Assembly: GCA_014529385.2 (NCBI GenBank)
Contig: CM043949.1
Coordinates: 149,215,850 to 149,279,849, forward strand
Length of the DNA stretch: 64,000 nt
Origin: Adiantum capillus-veneris
Lineage: Eukaryota > Streptophyta > Polypodiopsida > Polypodiales > Pteridaceae
Direction: 5' to 3'
Below are positions 10,291-19,639 of this stretch, piece by piece. Below the pieces are notes generated by a model that was given only the letters and a program-made list of their open reading frames with translations, was not told where the DNA came from and did not search any database. Made by a program: the position numbers and the translations under genes. Every line of letters starts with the position of its first letter. Position 1 is the stretch's first letter.

Positions 10291-11811
10291 TGTAACATTG
10301 AATGGCCTAATAACTTATGTGTAGCGGAAATTAGTATGAACATAGTGGGAATTTCATTAGAATAGATTCCTAATGAGAATTACAAGAGTTCTTGGGTGGA
10401 GAGAGCAACAAAAAGCATAACACCTAGTTAGATAGCATCGACAATACTTTCAAAAGAGAGAGAAATTAAGATAATGACAACAGTTGAGGACCAGATTTGC
10501 ATGGAGCCGGTCCCCCCTCCAAAAGGCTTTGTATTATGGTTTCTCCCATCAAGAGAGACATTGTACAATACAATTCTTTGTGTTCCTTCAAGACTAGCTA
10601 GTGCTATGAAGATGAAAGCTTCATGCACTAAGCAAAACACTTAGCAAACACAACTTGAATTATCCCCGTTCTAAGACCCAAGACCTCACACACCTTCGAA
10701 GATGGTGAGAGCTAGCAGGGTATGAGAGTAGATTGAGAGGAAGAAGGAGTATCTTACGAGAAAGATGTACATCTCCTCACATAATCACTCATATTAGCAT
10801 AGCTTAGCTTAGTAATTAGCTTGGTAGAGGAGATGAGCATGCAATGAATCTTGGCTCTTGGTTGGATTTGCATCCACATGCCAAGAGAGTGTTGATGTAG
10901 GCTTCTATCTCACGAGCTTGGAGTAGGTGATGAGTTCTCCATTAAAGCATGGGACGAGATAGTCTTCTCTTTCTTCACACATGAGATTGTGTGAGTGTGT
11001 GTGTGTGATAATGCCTTGAAAAAATCAGCCCCCTCTCTCTCTTGGGCGAGCCCCCTTGCTATTTGCTCTTGCTCCAGCCTCATTGGCCCTCCCCCACAAG
11101 CCAATCACAATTAAGCAGCATAAGTGATAGCCTTTTGACATGTGTCCCCCTTTCCCCTTTTGTGAGAGCGTTAGGTAATTAAATAATTAAACTAAACTCT
11201 CATTGGACCCCTTTGCCTCCTGGCCAATAGGAATCAAGCAAGCCATTGGGCTCTTGAATGCTCATTGGACCCCTTGGGAGACTGGCCAATAGTCTTCTAG
11301 GAGACTTAATTCTCATTGGTTTCTTTTATTAAATGTTTTTAAATTAATTAAACTAGATTTAATCTAGCTTAATTCTCATTGGTCCACTTCAAGGGTTATC
11401 TAATAGAAACTGGGTACACCTTGTGGGCATCTGGGCTAGGGAGCTGACATGTGTCCCTATTTCCCTTTGTGTAAAGGGAGCCTGTGTGTGTGTGACTTTC
11501 TCTCTCATCCTTTAGAAGAAGAGCTCGCCCCCTCCCATGTAGGGATATGCATTGACTTTGGAGAGCACACAAAGCATCCAATTCCCCCTAAGCTTTAACC
11601 CTTTGGACACAACCTTTGAATTTTGGAACCTTAGCATTTTGGAAGTCTTAATGGGGTGAACCTTAGGGTCTTTTTAGACCATTGTTGCACATGGCTCTTT
11701 TGCAGATGGCCCCCCCTTTGGATCCCTATTTTCCCTCCTTTGGATCCCTACTGTGGCCGGTCTGCTAGCTTAACCAATATTCTAGCTTTTTCTCCCCTGG
11801 CACTTCCCCAC
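10291..11811 (-). repeat. Gyp-A 5' LTR (outer edge inferred)
   Basis: The inner end is fixed by the adjacent primer site and reads ...TGTTACA on the minus strand. The outer edge is proposed at 11811, where the minus strand starts TGTGGGGAAG, giving a TG...CA pair about 1.5 kb long. The partner LTR is outside the window, so the edge cannot be confirmed by LTR comparison or target duplication. Small ORFs and a short GT run inside look non-coding. Confidence 0.55.
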
Positions 11812-12896
11812 ATTAAATGATCAGTTTAATATGAGAAAATCATTTAGATGAATTAGATATTGATTATTATGACATTACCTCTCTCTTGAAATCATAGTCG
11901 TCCTTGACTATGGTGTAGAGAAGATAAAGCAAAATGCTCAAATATAGAGTTTCTTGCATTGGCATCACATGTGTGGTGCTAGGATTTGAGTTTCGCTCAA
12001 GGTTTCCATTTTCGCTCCAGGCATAGATTTTGACAATGACCTTACAAGTGGATTTTATTTGCAAGGTACAAATTCTTTTGCATACACATGTGTATTGCAT
12101 GCAATACACATGTGTATTGGATGCTCTCTTTGTGTGTTGACATCATCTTTTATTGCCAAATGCATTTGTTGGCACCCATGTATACACTGATGTGTTCTAA
12201 TTGAGACACCACTCTTGATTTCGTCCTCATTGTCGTCCACCTTGGGCACAGGGATTATGGACTCAGTGGATACATGAAGAATGCTTTTACAAGTACTTTT
12301 GGAAGTAGTTTGGCAGTACTTTCACTACAAGATGTTATGCATTGGTAGATGCATTTTATGTTAACCACTTTGAGCACCATTGACATTTTTTGAGAGCAGA
12401 TCTCCCTATAGAGACTTGGTCTAGTGCTTGCATCCTTTTTTGGAAGCTATTTGTGTATGTTGTTTAAATCATGTACATTGAATTGAAAACATTGCCTACT
12501 GTATTCAATGTGGCGGCCATTTTTTGGTAGTTTCCTTGTCGTTTTTGAGACTCAAATTTGAAGAGTCCTTTCTGAGGATTTTGTTAGTGTCTTGTGTTTT
12601 CTTAGTCTTTTGAAGGGTCTTCCATGAGTATTTATTAAGATATTCTCGAATGTTGAGATATCTTTGGTGATATAGGTTTCTATATTTTTCTATTTTGGTA
12701 ACCTCACTTTAGGGAATAAGTGCTTTGATTCCATATTGACAGTGACCTGTTATTGAAACTTGATATTTTATGCCTAGTTTATATTCTTTTGCTTGATATA
12801 AAATTAAGTTTTTGTTGTGATTCTTTCTCTATGTGAAGGAGACTCTATTGAAATTTCATCTGAAGTTTGATTATCTTGTATTTGCTTTTGGTAGCT
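11812..12896. other. Spacer without recognised gene
   Basis: AT-rich sequence between the presumed Gyp-A LTR edge and a copia gag relic. I see no motif-bearing ORF. It contains the palindrome at 12082-12117. The right part may be the leader of the gag relic, but I found no primer site. Confidence 0.5.
12082..12117. repeat. Perfect 36-bp palindrome
   Basis: The sequence equals its own reverse complement over 36 bases, centred on GCATGC at 12099/12100, with arms built of ATACACATGTGTATT. There is no spacer, so it could extrude a cruciform. Confidence 0.9.
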
Positions 12897-13686
12897 ATGG
12901 ATAATTCTTCAAACAAATATGATTATTACGTCAAGAAGTTTGATGGCACAAACTTTACAATCTGAAAGCATCACATGCTACAATTATTAATAAAGTTCTT
13001 GCAGTGTTGTTGAAATATCACAAAGAGAATACATACACCGATGATCAATTGGAGGAGCTCACATACTTGTGCTAGGAAAACTCTTCCCTTGCACCTTGGT
13101 GAATCCATGTTCTTCACTATTCTGGACAAAACTATTGCAAATGATTTACGGTATCTTTATGCTCAGCATGGAATGGTGAAATGTCTTTGAACAAAATTCC
13201 TCATATGGAGAAATTTTTGTGTATGAAAGAGGATACTAGTGTTAGTTCACATTTGAATGAGCTCAATAGATTGTTTTCATAGCTTACTTTTTGAAGGGAC
13301 AAATTGTGATGATGAGATGAAATCCATCTTCTTGCTATGCTCTTTACCATCATTATTAGATTTATTAAGCACAACCATTCGTAAATCAATAGCTTGTTCA
13401 CATAACTCACTTTGAAGGGACTTAAATTTGATGGTGAGGTGAAATCCATCTTCTTGCTATGCTCTTTACTATCATCATGGGATATGTTTAACATATACAT
13501 TAGTAACTTTGGAGATCAATAGCTTGTTTAAATAACTTACTTTGAAAGGATTTAATTTTGATGATGAGGTGAATTCGATCTTCTTGCTATGCTCTTTATT
13601 GTTGTGACGGGATATGTTTAACAAACCCATTAGTAACTCAAGAACTCAAAGGAAACTTGTCTTTAGTGATGTTGCTAGCAAGTTTA
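12897..13686 (+). pseudogene. Copia gag relic (plus strand)
   Basis: An ATG at 12897 opens a degenerate copia gag: the start encodes a Met-Asp-Asn-Ser-Ser run, then YYVKKFDGTNFTI. Later recognisable parts are a gag-like HLNELNRLF and FLLCSLP. Stops and frameshifts are frequent. Its end (KLVFSDVAS) is cut by Cop-A at 13687, and a similar stretch (KLLFSDVTSTLLTKEI) reappears at about 15749. No pol of the same element is seen. Confidence 0.7.
13265..13645 (+). repeat. Triplicated segment (123-130 bp unit) in the gag relic
   Basis: Units start AATAGATTG/AATAGCTTG at 13265, 13388 and 13518. Each contains TTTGAAGGGAC or a variant and ATCTTCTTGCTATGCTCTTTA. The copies differ by substitutions and small indels, so the triplication is not recent. 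Confidence 0.85.
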
Positions 13687-13880
13687 TGTTGGAAGTAGGG
13701 TTGTAGGGAAATGCACACAGCATGGAGAAGACAAAGGAAGCTCAAGGAACACAATAAAAAATATTTTATGTAGTGTGAAATGGAAAGATAGATAGCCCTA
13801 GAATGAATGGGCGTAAATATATACAATGCATGGGGGAAAAAACCTCCTAAAGACATCACTACAACATGTGTATGGTAACA
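13687..13880 (-). repeat. Cop-A 3' LTR
   Basis: TGTTGGAAGTAGGG to ATGGTAACA. It matches the Cop-2 LTR at 34472-34698 except for a gap of about 40 bp in the middle. On the coding strand it is preceded by CCAAGGGTTATT, a weak polypurine tract. Confidence 0.83.
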
Positions 13881-13944
13881 AATAACCCTTGGAGTTATGT
13901 GGTGAACGAGAGCTGGCACATGAGTAAAGGGAAGTGCCATGCCT

Positions 13945-14712
13945 TGAGGACATGATCAGTTCACAAAGGGGAGTAAGCCCAAATCTTTGAACTTATCACG
14001 AGACAATGCCTTTGTGAAAAGATTTGTCCTATTTTGGCACATTAGCCAAGTTGATCTCTCCTGCTGAAAGCCTCTCCCTGACATAGTGGCAATGCACCTC
14101 AATGTGCTTTGTGCGAGCATGAAAAATTGGGTTCCTTGCAGATGCCAGTGCGATCTAACTATCATTGTAGATAGTGTCGGAAGTGTCCTGTCCAACATCC
14201 AAATCACCCATAAGGCGTCTGAGCTATACACACTCAACCATAGTTGTGAAGATTTCCCTGTACTTAGCCTCACAACTAGAAGTGGCCACAGTAGGTTGGT
14301 TATTGCTCAACCATGATAGACATGAACTGCCAAGCATGAAACAAAAACCACTTGCTGACCCTCGCGTAAAAAGCATGTAAGTCTGCAGGAAATGATCTTT
14401 CCTTGGGATAAAACAAGCCAAGATGTAAATTGCCACTCAAGTAGTGAAAAATTCTTTTGACTGCTTCTGCCAATGCTTAGACCCTCGGCTATGCATAAAT
14501 TGCTGACCTGTGAGACTGTAAACTAAATATCCGGTCTCGTGCTACATACATAAATGAGGCATCCAATAGCAGTTTGGTAAAGAGTGACATCTGTAGGATC
14601 ATCATCATCATCATGAAGACTCAATTTCAAACCTGTTTCCATGGGAGTGGCAATAGGTTTGCAATCCTCAAATCCAAACATACATAGCAATGTTTCTATG
14701 TAATTTTTTTGA
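13945..14712 (-). pseudogene. Cop-A RNase H and RT C-terminal fragment
   Basis: Copia RNase H motifs occur in broken frames: CLSWLSNNQPTVATSSCEAK (the usual SSTEAEY is SSCEAKY), then HARTKHIEVHCHYVRE-like sequence and LFTKALSRDKF near 13960-14273. The segment 14500-14710 is nucleotide-similar to Cop-2 at 30425-30625, the RT C-terminus. It ends at the deletion junction. Confidence 0.8.
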
Positions 14713-15349
14713 CACTAGCAAGGAAAGTGTCCATATCATCTTCCTCATGCATCATCTTCGACTCCAGCTCTTTACGCAGCAACGCAATTTTTGCCTCATT
14801 GCTGCTTGCATAAAGACCAGCCAGAATATCCAAGGCTGCTTTGCAAAATTTTTAAGCGAATGTGAGGAGTAATGGTGTGCTTCACAGACAACGCAATCAA
14901 CATATGAGCCTACACATCTTTTACATCCCAACAACCTTGATGTGTTGTAGGAAAAACAACTCTAGCAGTAGCAATCCTTGCAGCAAGACCTGCAACATCC
15001 TCAACATTGCCTACATCCTCATAACCAGGACGTACATCGATGCCTTGCACAATATTCTAGACACGCTTTGACCCAAGATCATGTTGCATCATGTAAGCCC
15101 AAATAGGGTAATTGTCCCCATCCAATCTGTCCTCAGCAACAGACATCTTGAACACATATGTGTTGTTGTCAGCCATCGCCTACATCTTCATAACCAGGAC
15201 GTACATCAATGCCCTGCACAATATTCTAGACACCCTTTAACACAAGAACATGTTGCATCATGTATGCCCGAATAGAGTAATTGTCCCCATCCAATCTGTC
15301 CTCAACAGCAGACATCTTGAACACATATGTGTTGTTGTCAACCATGGTA
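14713..15349 (-). pseudogene. Cop-A gag fragment with duplicated N-terminus
   Basis: Nucleotide-similar to Cop-2 gag (33640-34110). The coding strand starts MADNNTYVFKMSAVED, continues YMMQHVLVLKGV, and reaches ILAGLYAS-like and EEDDMDTFLAS-like stretches near the junction. The first 169 bp, including the start codon, are present twice in tandem (15010-15178, 15179-15346). Multiple stops are present. Confidence 0.8.
15010..15346 (-). repeat. 169-bp tandem duplication covering the gag start
   Basis: Two copies start CCTACATC(C/T)TCATAACCAGG at 15010 and 15179 and each ends near the gag ATG (GTCAGCCAT, GTCAACCAT). Cop-2 has a single copy. Confidence 0.9.
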
Positions 15350-15617
15350 AATGTTGCACCTAATGTAAAAACTTCCCAAAAAAATGAGAAAAAAAGCGGG
15401 AACAACACGTGCTACATAGCACAAACTGTAGTAGATTGTAAGGGACCTGTTATGCTGAAAATGGAATTAACAAAAATTCTCCACAAAATGATAAACTAGC
15501 ATGTGCAATACTAGTAGTCTCTAGTTGTGGAAACCGAGGCTGAAATGAGCCCAAATCAAAAATTTGAGTAGGCGTGTGCTGGAGCTTGTAGCGACTAAGC
15601 CCAAGAGGATGCAACCT

Positions 15618-15629
15618 GCTATGATACCA
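15618..15629 (-). other. Cop-A primer-binding site (tRNA-Met, one mismatch)
   Basis: The coding strand reads TGGTATCATAGC, one base from the consensus TGGTATCAGAGC, two bases inside the LTR end. Confidence 0.85.
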
Positions 15630-15631
15630 AT

Positions 15632-15742
15632 TGTTGGGATTAGGGTTGCAGGGAATTGCACACAACTTGGAGAAGACAAAGGAAGCTCAAGGCACAGAAT
15701 AGAAAATATTTTACTTAGTGTGCAATGGAAAGATAGATAGCC
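15632..15742 (-). repeat. Cop-A 5' LTR, truncated
   Basis: Matches the first half of the Cop-2 LTR (TGTTGGGATTAGGG to ATAGCCCTAG) and then stops abruptly, joining sequence of the gag relic. Confidence 0.8.
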
Positions 15743-15910
15743 CTAGGGAATGGAAACTTCTCTTTAGTGATGTTACTAGCACTTTACTCACCAAAGAGAT
15801 ATGATAAATTTTTGTCCCAATGTAAGGAAAGTTCTATGTATGATTTTCCTCTTGGATTATCATCCTCATGACCAAAAGACCATAGGCTAGATATCATTCC
15901 TGGTAGTGAA
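15743..15910 (+). pseudogene. End of copia gag relic joined to Gyp-B protease-RT linker
   Basis: The left part repeats copia gag coding (KLLFSDVTSTLLTKEI). From about 15796 the frame reads like a gypsy protease-RT linker (DKFLSQCKESSMYDFPLG, then DHRLDIIPGSE). This is continued exactly after NA-C at 18675 (PPCRAPCQVN). The boundary between the two relics is approximate. Confidence 0.65.
15906..15910. repeat. NA-C target-site duplication, left (GTGAA)
   Basis: Directly before TGTTGAGC; recurs at 18670-18674. Confidence 0.93.
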
Positions 15911-16052
15911 TGTTGAGCTTATATGTGAAGCTACTCAATATATGGCTTCTCTATATATGGCACCCAGGTCCCCTCTATATATACATCATCTCATGTGTGT
16001 ATTCTACAAACTTTGGGGTTCTACTTCTGTGCTCTCTCCTTCTCTCTAAACA
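15911..16052 (+). repeat. NA-C 5' LTR (142 bp)
   Basis: Nearly identical to 18528-18669. Ends TCTCTAAACA where the other ends TCTCTCAACA. Confidence 0.95.
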
Positions 16053-16064
16053 TGGTATCAGAGC
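16053..16064 (+). other. NA-C primer-binding site (initiator tRNA-Met)
   Basis: TGGTATCAGAGC, perfect 12 bases, immediately after the LTR. Confidence 0.95.
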
Positions 16065-16073
16065 AGTACGTTT

Positions 16074-17130
16074 TTGTTTTCGATTTTTCTCTTGATAAAA
16101 ATCGATTTTGCAGAAACTACCCGCTAGAGGAATCCGAATCGATGTGGTCTACAACTTTGCAGAAGGAAGTTTTTTCAAATTCTGCACCGATTTTGAGTTA
16201 TCGTTCACGGACTGCGTACATCCCTGAAAAACAGCTTTTGCATTTTGTTTTTTATTTTTGTGCTAATTGGAAACGATTTTGCAGAAACTACCCATACAAG
16301 AGACCGGAATCGATGTGGTCTACAACTTTGCAGAAGGAAGTGTTTTCAAATTCTGCACCAATTTTGAGTTATCATTCGCGGACTTCGTACATACCTGAAA
16401 AGCAACTTCCGCTTTTTGTTTTTGATTTTTGTGCTAATTGGAAACGATTTTGCAGAAACTACCCGCGATAGAGACTGGAATCAATGTGGTCTACAACTTT
16501 ACAGAAGGAAGTGTTTTCAAATTCTGTACGGAGTTTGAGTTATCGTTCGCGGACTGCGTATATACCTGAAAAGCAACTTTTACTTTTTGTTTTTTGATTT
16601 TTCTGCTAATTGAAAACGATTTTGCAGAAACTACCCGCCAAAGAGACCGGAATCGATGTGGTCTACAACTTTGCAAAAGGAAGTGTTTTCAAATACTGCA
16701 CCGATTTTGAGTTATCGTTCGCGGACTGCGTACATACCTGAAAAGAAATTTTTGTTTTTTGTTTTTGATTTTTCTGCTTATTGAAAACGATTTTGCAGAA
16801 ACTACCCGAGTGAGAGACCGGAATCGATGTGGTCTACAACTTTGCAGAAGAAAGTGTTTTCAAATCCTGCACCAATTTTGAGTTATCGTTCGCGGACTAC
16901 GTACATACCTAAAAAGCAATTTCCGTTTTTTGTTTTTTATTTTTCTGCTTATTGAAAACGATTTTGCAGAAACTACCCGCGTGAGAGACCGGAATCGATG
17001 TGTTCTACAACTTTGCAGAAGAAACTACCCACGATGGGGATTGGAATCGATGTGGTCTATAACTTTGCAGAAGAAAGTTTCTCTAAATTCTGTACCGATT
17101 TTGGGTTATCGTCTCGGACTGCGAATATGT
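16074..17130 (+). repeat. 171-bp tandem array in NA-C
   Basis: The landmark CGATTTTGCAGAAACTACCC recurs at about 16103, 16274, 16445, 16618, 16788 and 16959, spacing 170-173. Each unit also holds GAATCGATGTGGTCTACAAC and TTTGAGTTATCGTTCGCGGA, or variants. A partial unit follows at about 17017. Short ORFs run through two or three units but share no known motif and are broken in other units. Confidence 0.92.
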
Positions 17131-17399
17131 TTGAAAATCAAAATTTTACTTTTTGCTTTTGATTTTTCTCATAATTGAAAACTTCTCAATTATATTTTTC
17201 TTCATCAATCATATATTTGTTACTGACGTAACTTTGCTGCAGAAGCCAGTTACACATCGTTCCGATTCAGTCGAGCCGTTGATGATCGTCCAAATTCTAT
17301 CGAGCTACTGTTGGTACATGATCTTTTGTTATATGATATACTCGTTCATTGATTCTCGTATAATTATTCTTTTAGAGATATAGTTTACGTCGTTTTATT

Positions 17400-17830
17400 G
17401 ATAATTTCTCATTGATACCATAGTGATTTTGATGGTACCATGATGATGTTTTGTTAATACTTTGGTCATGGTGATTTTCGTTGATACCATGATGATATGT
17501 CATTGATACCATGGTTATTCTCGGTGGTGCCATGATGATATTTCGTTGATACCATGGTTATTCTCAGTGATTCCATGATGATATTTCATTGATTCCATGG
17601 TGATTTTTGTTGATACCATGATGATGTTCTGTTGATACCATGGTTATTCTCGGTGATACCATGATATTGTTTCGTTGATACCATGGTTATTCTCGGTGAT
17701 GCCATGATGATGTTTCGTTGATACCATGGTTATTCTCGGTGATGCCATGATGTTGTTTCGTTGATACAATGATTATTCTCGGTGATATCATGATGCTTTT
17801 CGTTGATACTATGATCATTTATTCATTTTT
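17400..17830 (+). repeat. 43-bp tandem array in NA-C
   Basis: TTGATACC(A) recurs at 17503, 17546, 17589, 17632, 17675, 17719, 17761 and 17803, spacing 42-44. Each unit is two half-units around CCATGGTTATTCTC and CCATGATGAT. Confidence 0.9.
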
Positions 17831-18520
17831 ATTGATATAATGATGATATTTTGTTAATACTTTGATGGTATTCATTGATCACTACATTGATAAATGTTGT
17901 TTTATGTAGTATATACACATATCATTTGTATCACGTAATCACACATTTTGTACTTTTACGTTTATACTTTATGTACCATATGTTGTCGTGCGTATATATG
18001 TCGTCAAAAGAGTGACGTCGCATACCATCTCTTATGGCATTGTGAACGTAATTATTTCATTAACGATGCTAATAATTTTCATGACATGTTTTTTTTTGGA
18101 GTCTATGATCTATGTAGGATTGATCGAAGAATTGATTTTATGAAGACAAACTTGGTGACAATAAAAGATTTATGAAGATATGTTTGGTGATGCCATATTG
18201 ATGACAACATGAAGACATGTTTGGTGATGCGATATTGATGACAAGCTACACAGCACATTCACGGAGACACTTTTGATTACAAGCTAATCGATAGCTTTTA
18301 CACCTCTTTATTGAACCTTTGTATTCATTATTGTATTGATAGGATAGGAGTAATGTAACTCCTCATAAAACATTCATTGTAAAAGGAGTGATGTAGCTCC
18401 TCGTAAACATTGGTATATTCAATGATTTTTATAATATAACGGTGGGTGTATATAGAGCTGTGGGTTTTTCCCTTGATCCCCCAAGGGTTTTTTCATCCAC
18501 AGTTAGGGACCCTTATTTGA
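17831..18520 (+). other. NA-C interior, non-array part
   Basis: No coding signal. A short direct repeat occurs (AAGACATGTTTGGTGATGC-like, about 18175-18240). The distal 75 bp match the Cop-1 3' region. Confidence 0.6.
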
Positions 18521-18527
18521 GCGGGGG
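18521..18527 (+). other. NA-C polypurine tract
   Basis: GCGGGGG directly before the second LTR. Confidence 0.8.
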
Positions 18528-18669
18528 TGTTGAGCTTATATGTGAAGCTACTCAATATATGGCTTCTCTATATATGGCACCCAGGTCCCCTCTATATATA
18601 CATCATCTCATGTGTGTATTCTACACACTTTGGGGTTCTACTTCTGTGCTCTCTCCTTCTCTCTCAACA
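18528..18669 (+). repeat. NA-C 3' LTR (142 bp)
   Basis: Nearly identical to 15911-16052. Confidence 0.95.
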
Positions 18670-18674
18670 GTGAA
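18670..18674. repeat. NA-C target-site duplication, right (GTGAA)
   Basis: Directly after the LTR end CTCAACA. Joining across it restores gypsy RT-linker codons. Confidence 0.93.
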
Positions 18675-19030
18675 CCACCCTGTCGTGCACCCTGTCAAGT
18701 AAATCTCACATCTTATAGATAAATTCAAACACAAGTAGAAGATTTGATTATAAGAGGGCTGATTAGACCTAGTAGGTTTTCCTACAAAGCTCCAATACTT
18801 CTTGTCAAGAAGAAAAATGGAACTTTTTGTATGTGCATTTAATATAGGGCCTTGAATTAATCACGAACAAGAATAGGTATATCCTATTCCTTGGGTAGAC
18901 GACTTGCTTGATAAATTTAAAGGAGCAACCATATTCATTAAAATTGACCTTAAATCTGGATATCATCAAGTGAAAATGCTTGAACAAGATGTTCTATAAA
19001 ATCGCATTTAGGAAAAGCCTAAGTCATCAA
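18675..19030 (+). pseudogene. Gyp-B reverse transcriptase N-terminal relic
   Basis: Continues the frame broken by NA-C. Gypsy RT residues are visible across several frames: EDLIIRGLIRP, APILLVKKKNGTF, YRALN, then [14 protein letters not shown]-like with a frame change, ending LEQDVL at about 19000. In-frame stops and indels are frequent. The catalytic YxDD region is absent; the sequence passes directly into an unrelated minus-strand copia fragment. Confidence 0.8.
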
Positions 19031-19049
19031 GCTAACCAATTGCCACCCA

Positions 19050-19610
19050 TTTTTTTGTCATCATCAGTACATGTCTGACACCTCAAATCATAAAATGAGT
19101 GCCATTATGCAAACGCAATTTCACATCTTTAATACCACAAATTTCACCAAGCTTGACCAAACCACGCATAGGAGCATAACTAGAGAACCACTCCCTATGT
19201 GGAGTAACAAGAAAATTTGGCACCTAAGTTAATCATCCAATTTTGTGCATAACACTCATCTATAGCCAAAAATGCATCTTGGCGCAAGTCAACACTGAAA
19301 ATCAACACATCTGATGGTTGCAACATGTTACGAATAGCCTCAATTATTAGTGGAGACTCAAGAACATTGATATCCTCAAATATTAATAGTGCTCATTGGA
19401 GGATCATATCACAATGGAAGTTTCGTTAATTCTCATTCATCAAAATACGATAATATTTCTCTAAACGAACCTTCTTCTGGAAATGGTAGCATTACATATT
19501 ATGCATGCCATGTCCATAGCTCTTGCTATGATCATTCTTGCAGCCTTTTGAATGACAATGATTTTAACTTTTTCCTTTTTGACTATAATAACCACCATTA
19601 GTCATGTACG
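19050..19610 (-). pseudogene. Copia gag-end and protease fragment
   Basis: On the minus strand, broken frames give FEDINVLESPLIIEAIRNML, DVLIFSVDLRQDAF and then a copia protease-like stretch (WMINLGAKF, HREWFSSYAPM, VKLRLHNGTHF, GVRHVL). The catalytic D-S-G is N-L-G here. Orientation is opposite to Gyp-B, so this is a separate fragment. No LTR or target duplication was found. Its edges are approximate. Confidence 0.6.
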
Positions 19611-19639
19611 CATCTTCATGGCCACTCAAACCAAGCTTG

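Larger units (their letters stand above)
1..11811 (-). mobile_element. Gyp-A, degenerate Ty3/gypsy chromovirus-like retrotransposon
   Basis: Read on the minus strand from the right, the order is LTR, tRNA-Met primer site, gag, zinc knuckle, protease, reverse transcriptase (RT), RNase H, integrase and a chromodomain-like tail. This is the Ty3/gypsy order, with integrase after RNase H. The 3' LTR lies beyond the window start. The element is split by Cop-1 (2494-7540), whose removal rejoins the RT reading frame. Several frameshifts and lost catalytic residues make it non-functional. The outer LTR edge near 11811 is inferred only from a TG...CA pair. Confidence 0.9.
13687..15742 (-). mobile_element. 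Cop-A, internally deleted copia element of the Cop-2 family
   Basis: Left (3') LTR 13687-13880, then RNase H and RT C-terminus, then an abrupt jump to gag at about 14713, and a truncated right (5') LTR from 15632 with its primer site. Comparison with Cop-2 shows that roughly 3 kb (RT N-terminus, integrase, protease and most of gag C-terminus) is missing. The junction sits at a short shared TGACAC. The element lies in the plus-strand copia gag relic, and about 29 bp of gag is repeated on either side of it. Confidence 0.85.
15911..18669 (+). mobile_element. NA-C, complete non-coding LTR retrotransposon with two tandem arrays
   Basis: Two 142-bp LTRs (15911-16052, 18528-18669) start TGTTGAGC and end AACA. 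They are flanked by the perfect target duplication GTGAA. A full tRNA-Met primer site follows the first LTR directly, and a polypurine tract (GCGGGGG) precedes the second. The 2.5-kb interior has no gag or pol. It is mostly a 171-bp tandem array and a 43-bp tandem array. The strand is set by the primer site and polypurine tract. Its LTR size, LTR ends and the 75 bp before the polypurine tract match Cop-1, so Cop-1-type enzymes probably mobilised it (inference). Confidence 0.93.

Noticed and set aside
11396-12249. Minus-strand ORFs of 61-80 codons
   Set aside because: Short, without motif, inside a presumed LTR and spacer.
15995-16471. 158-codon ORF across the 171-bp array
   Set aside because: It repeats the array unit in translation, is broken in later units, and has no start context after the LTR.
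16074-17130. 171-bp array considered as centromeric satellite or CRISPR
   Set aside because: It is confined between the LTRs of one element and its units are contiguous with no unique spacers, so it is neither a CRISPR array nor shown to be a free satellite.
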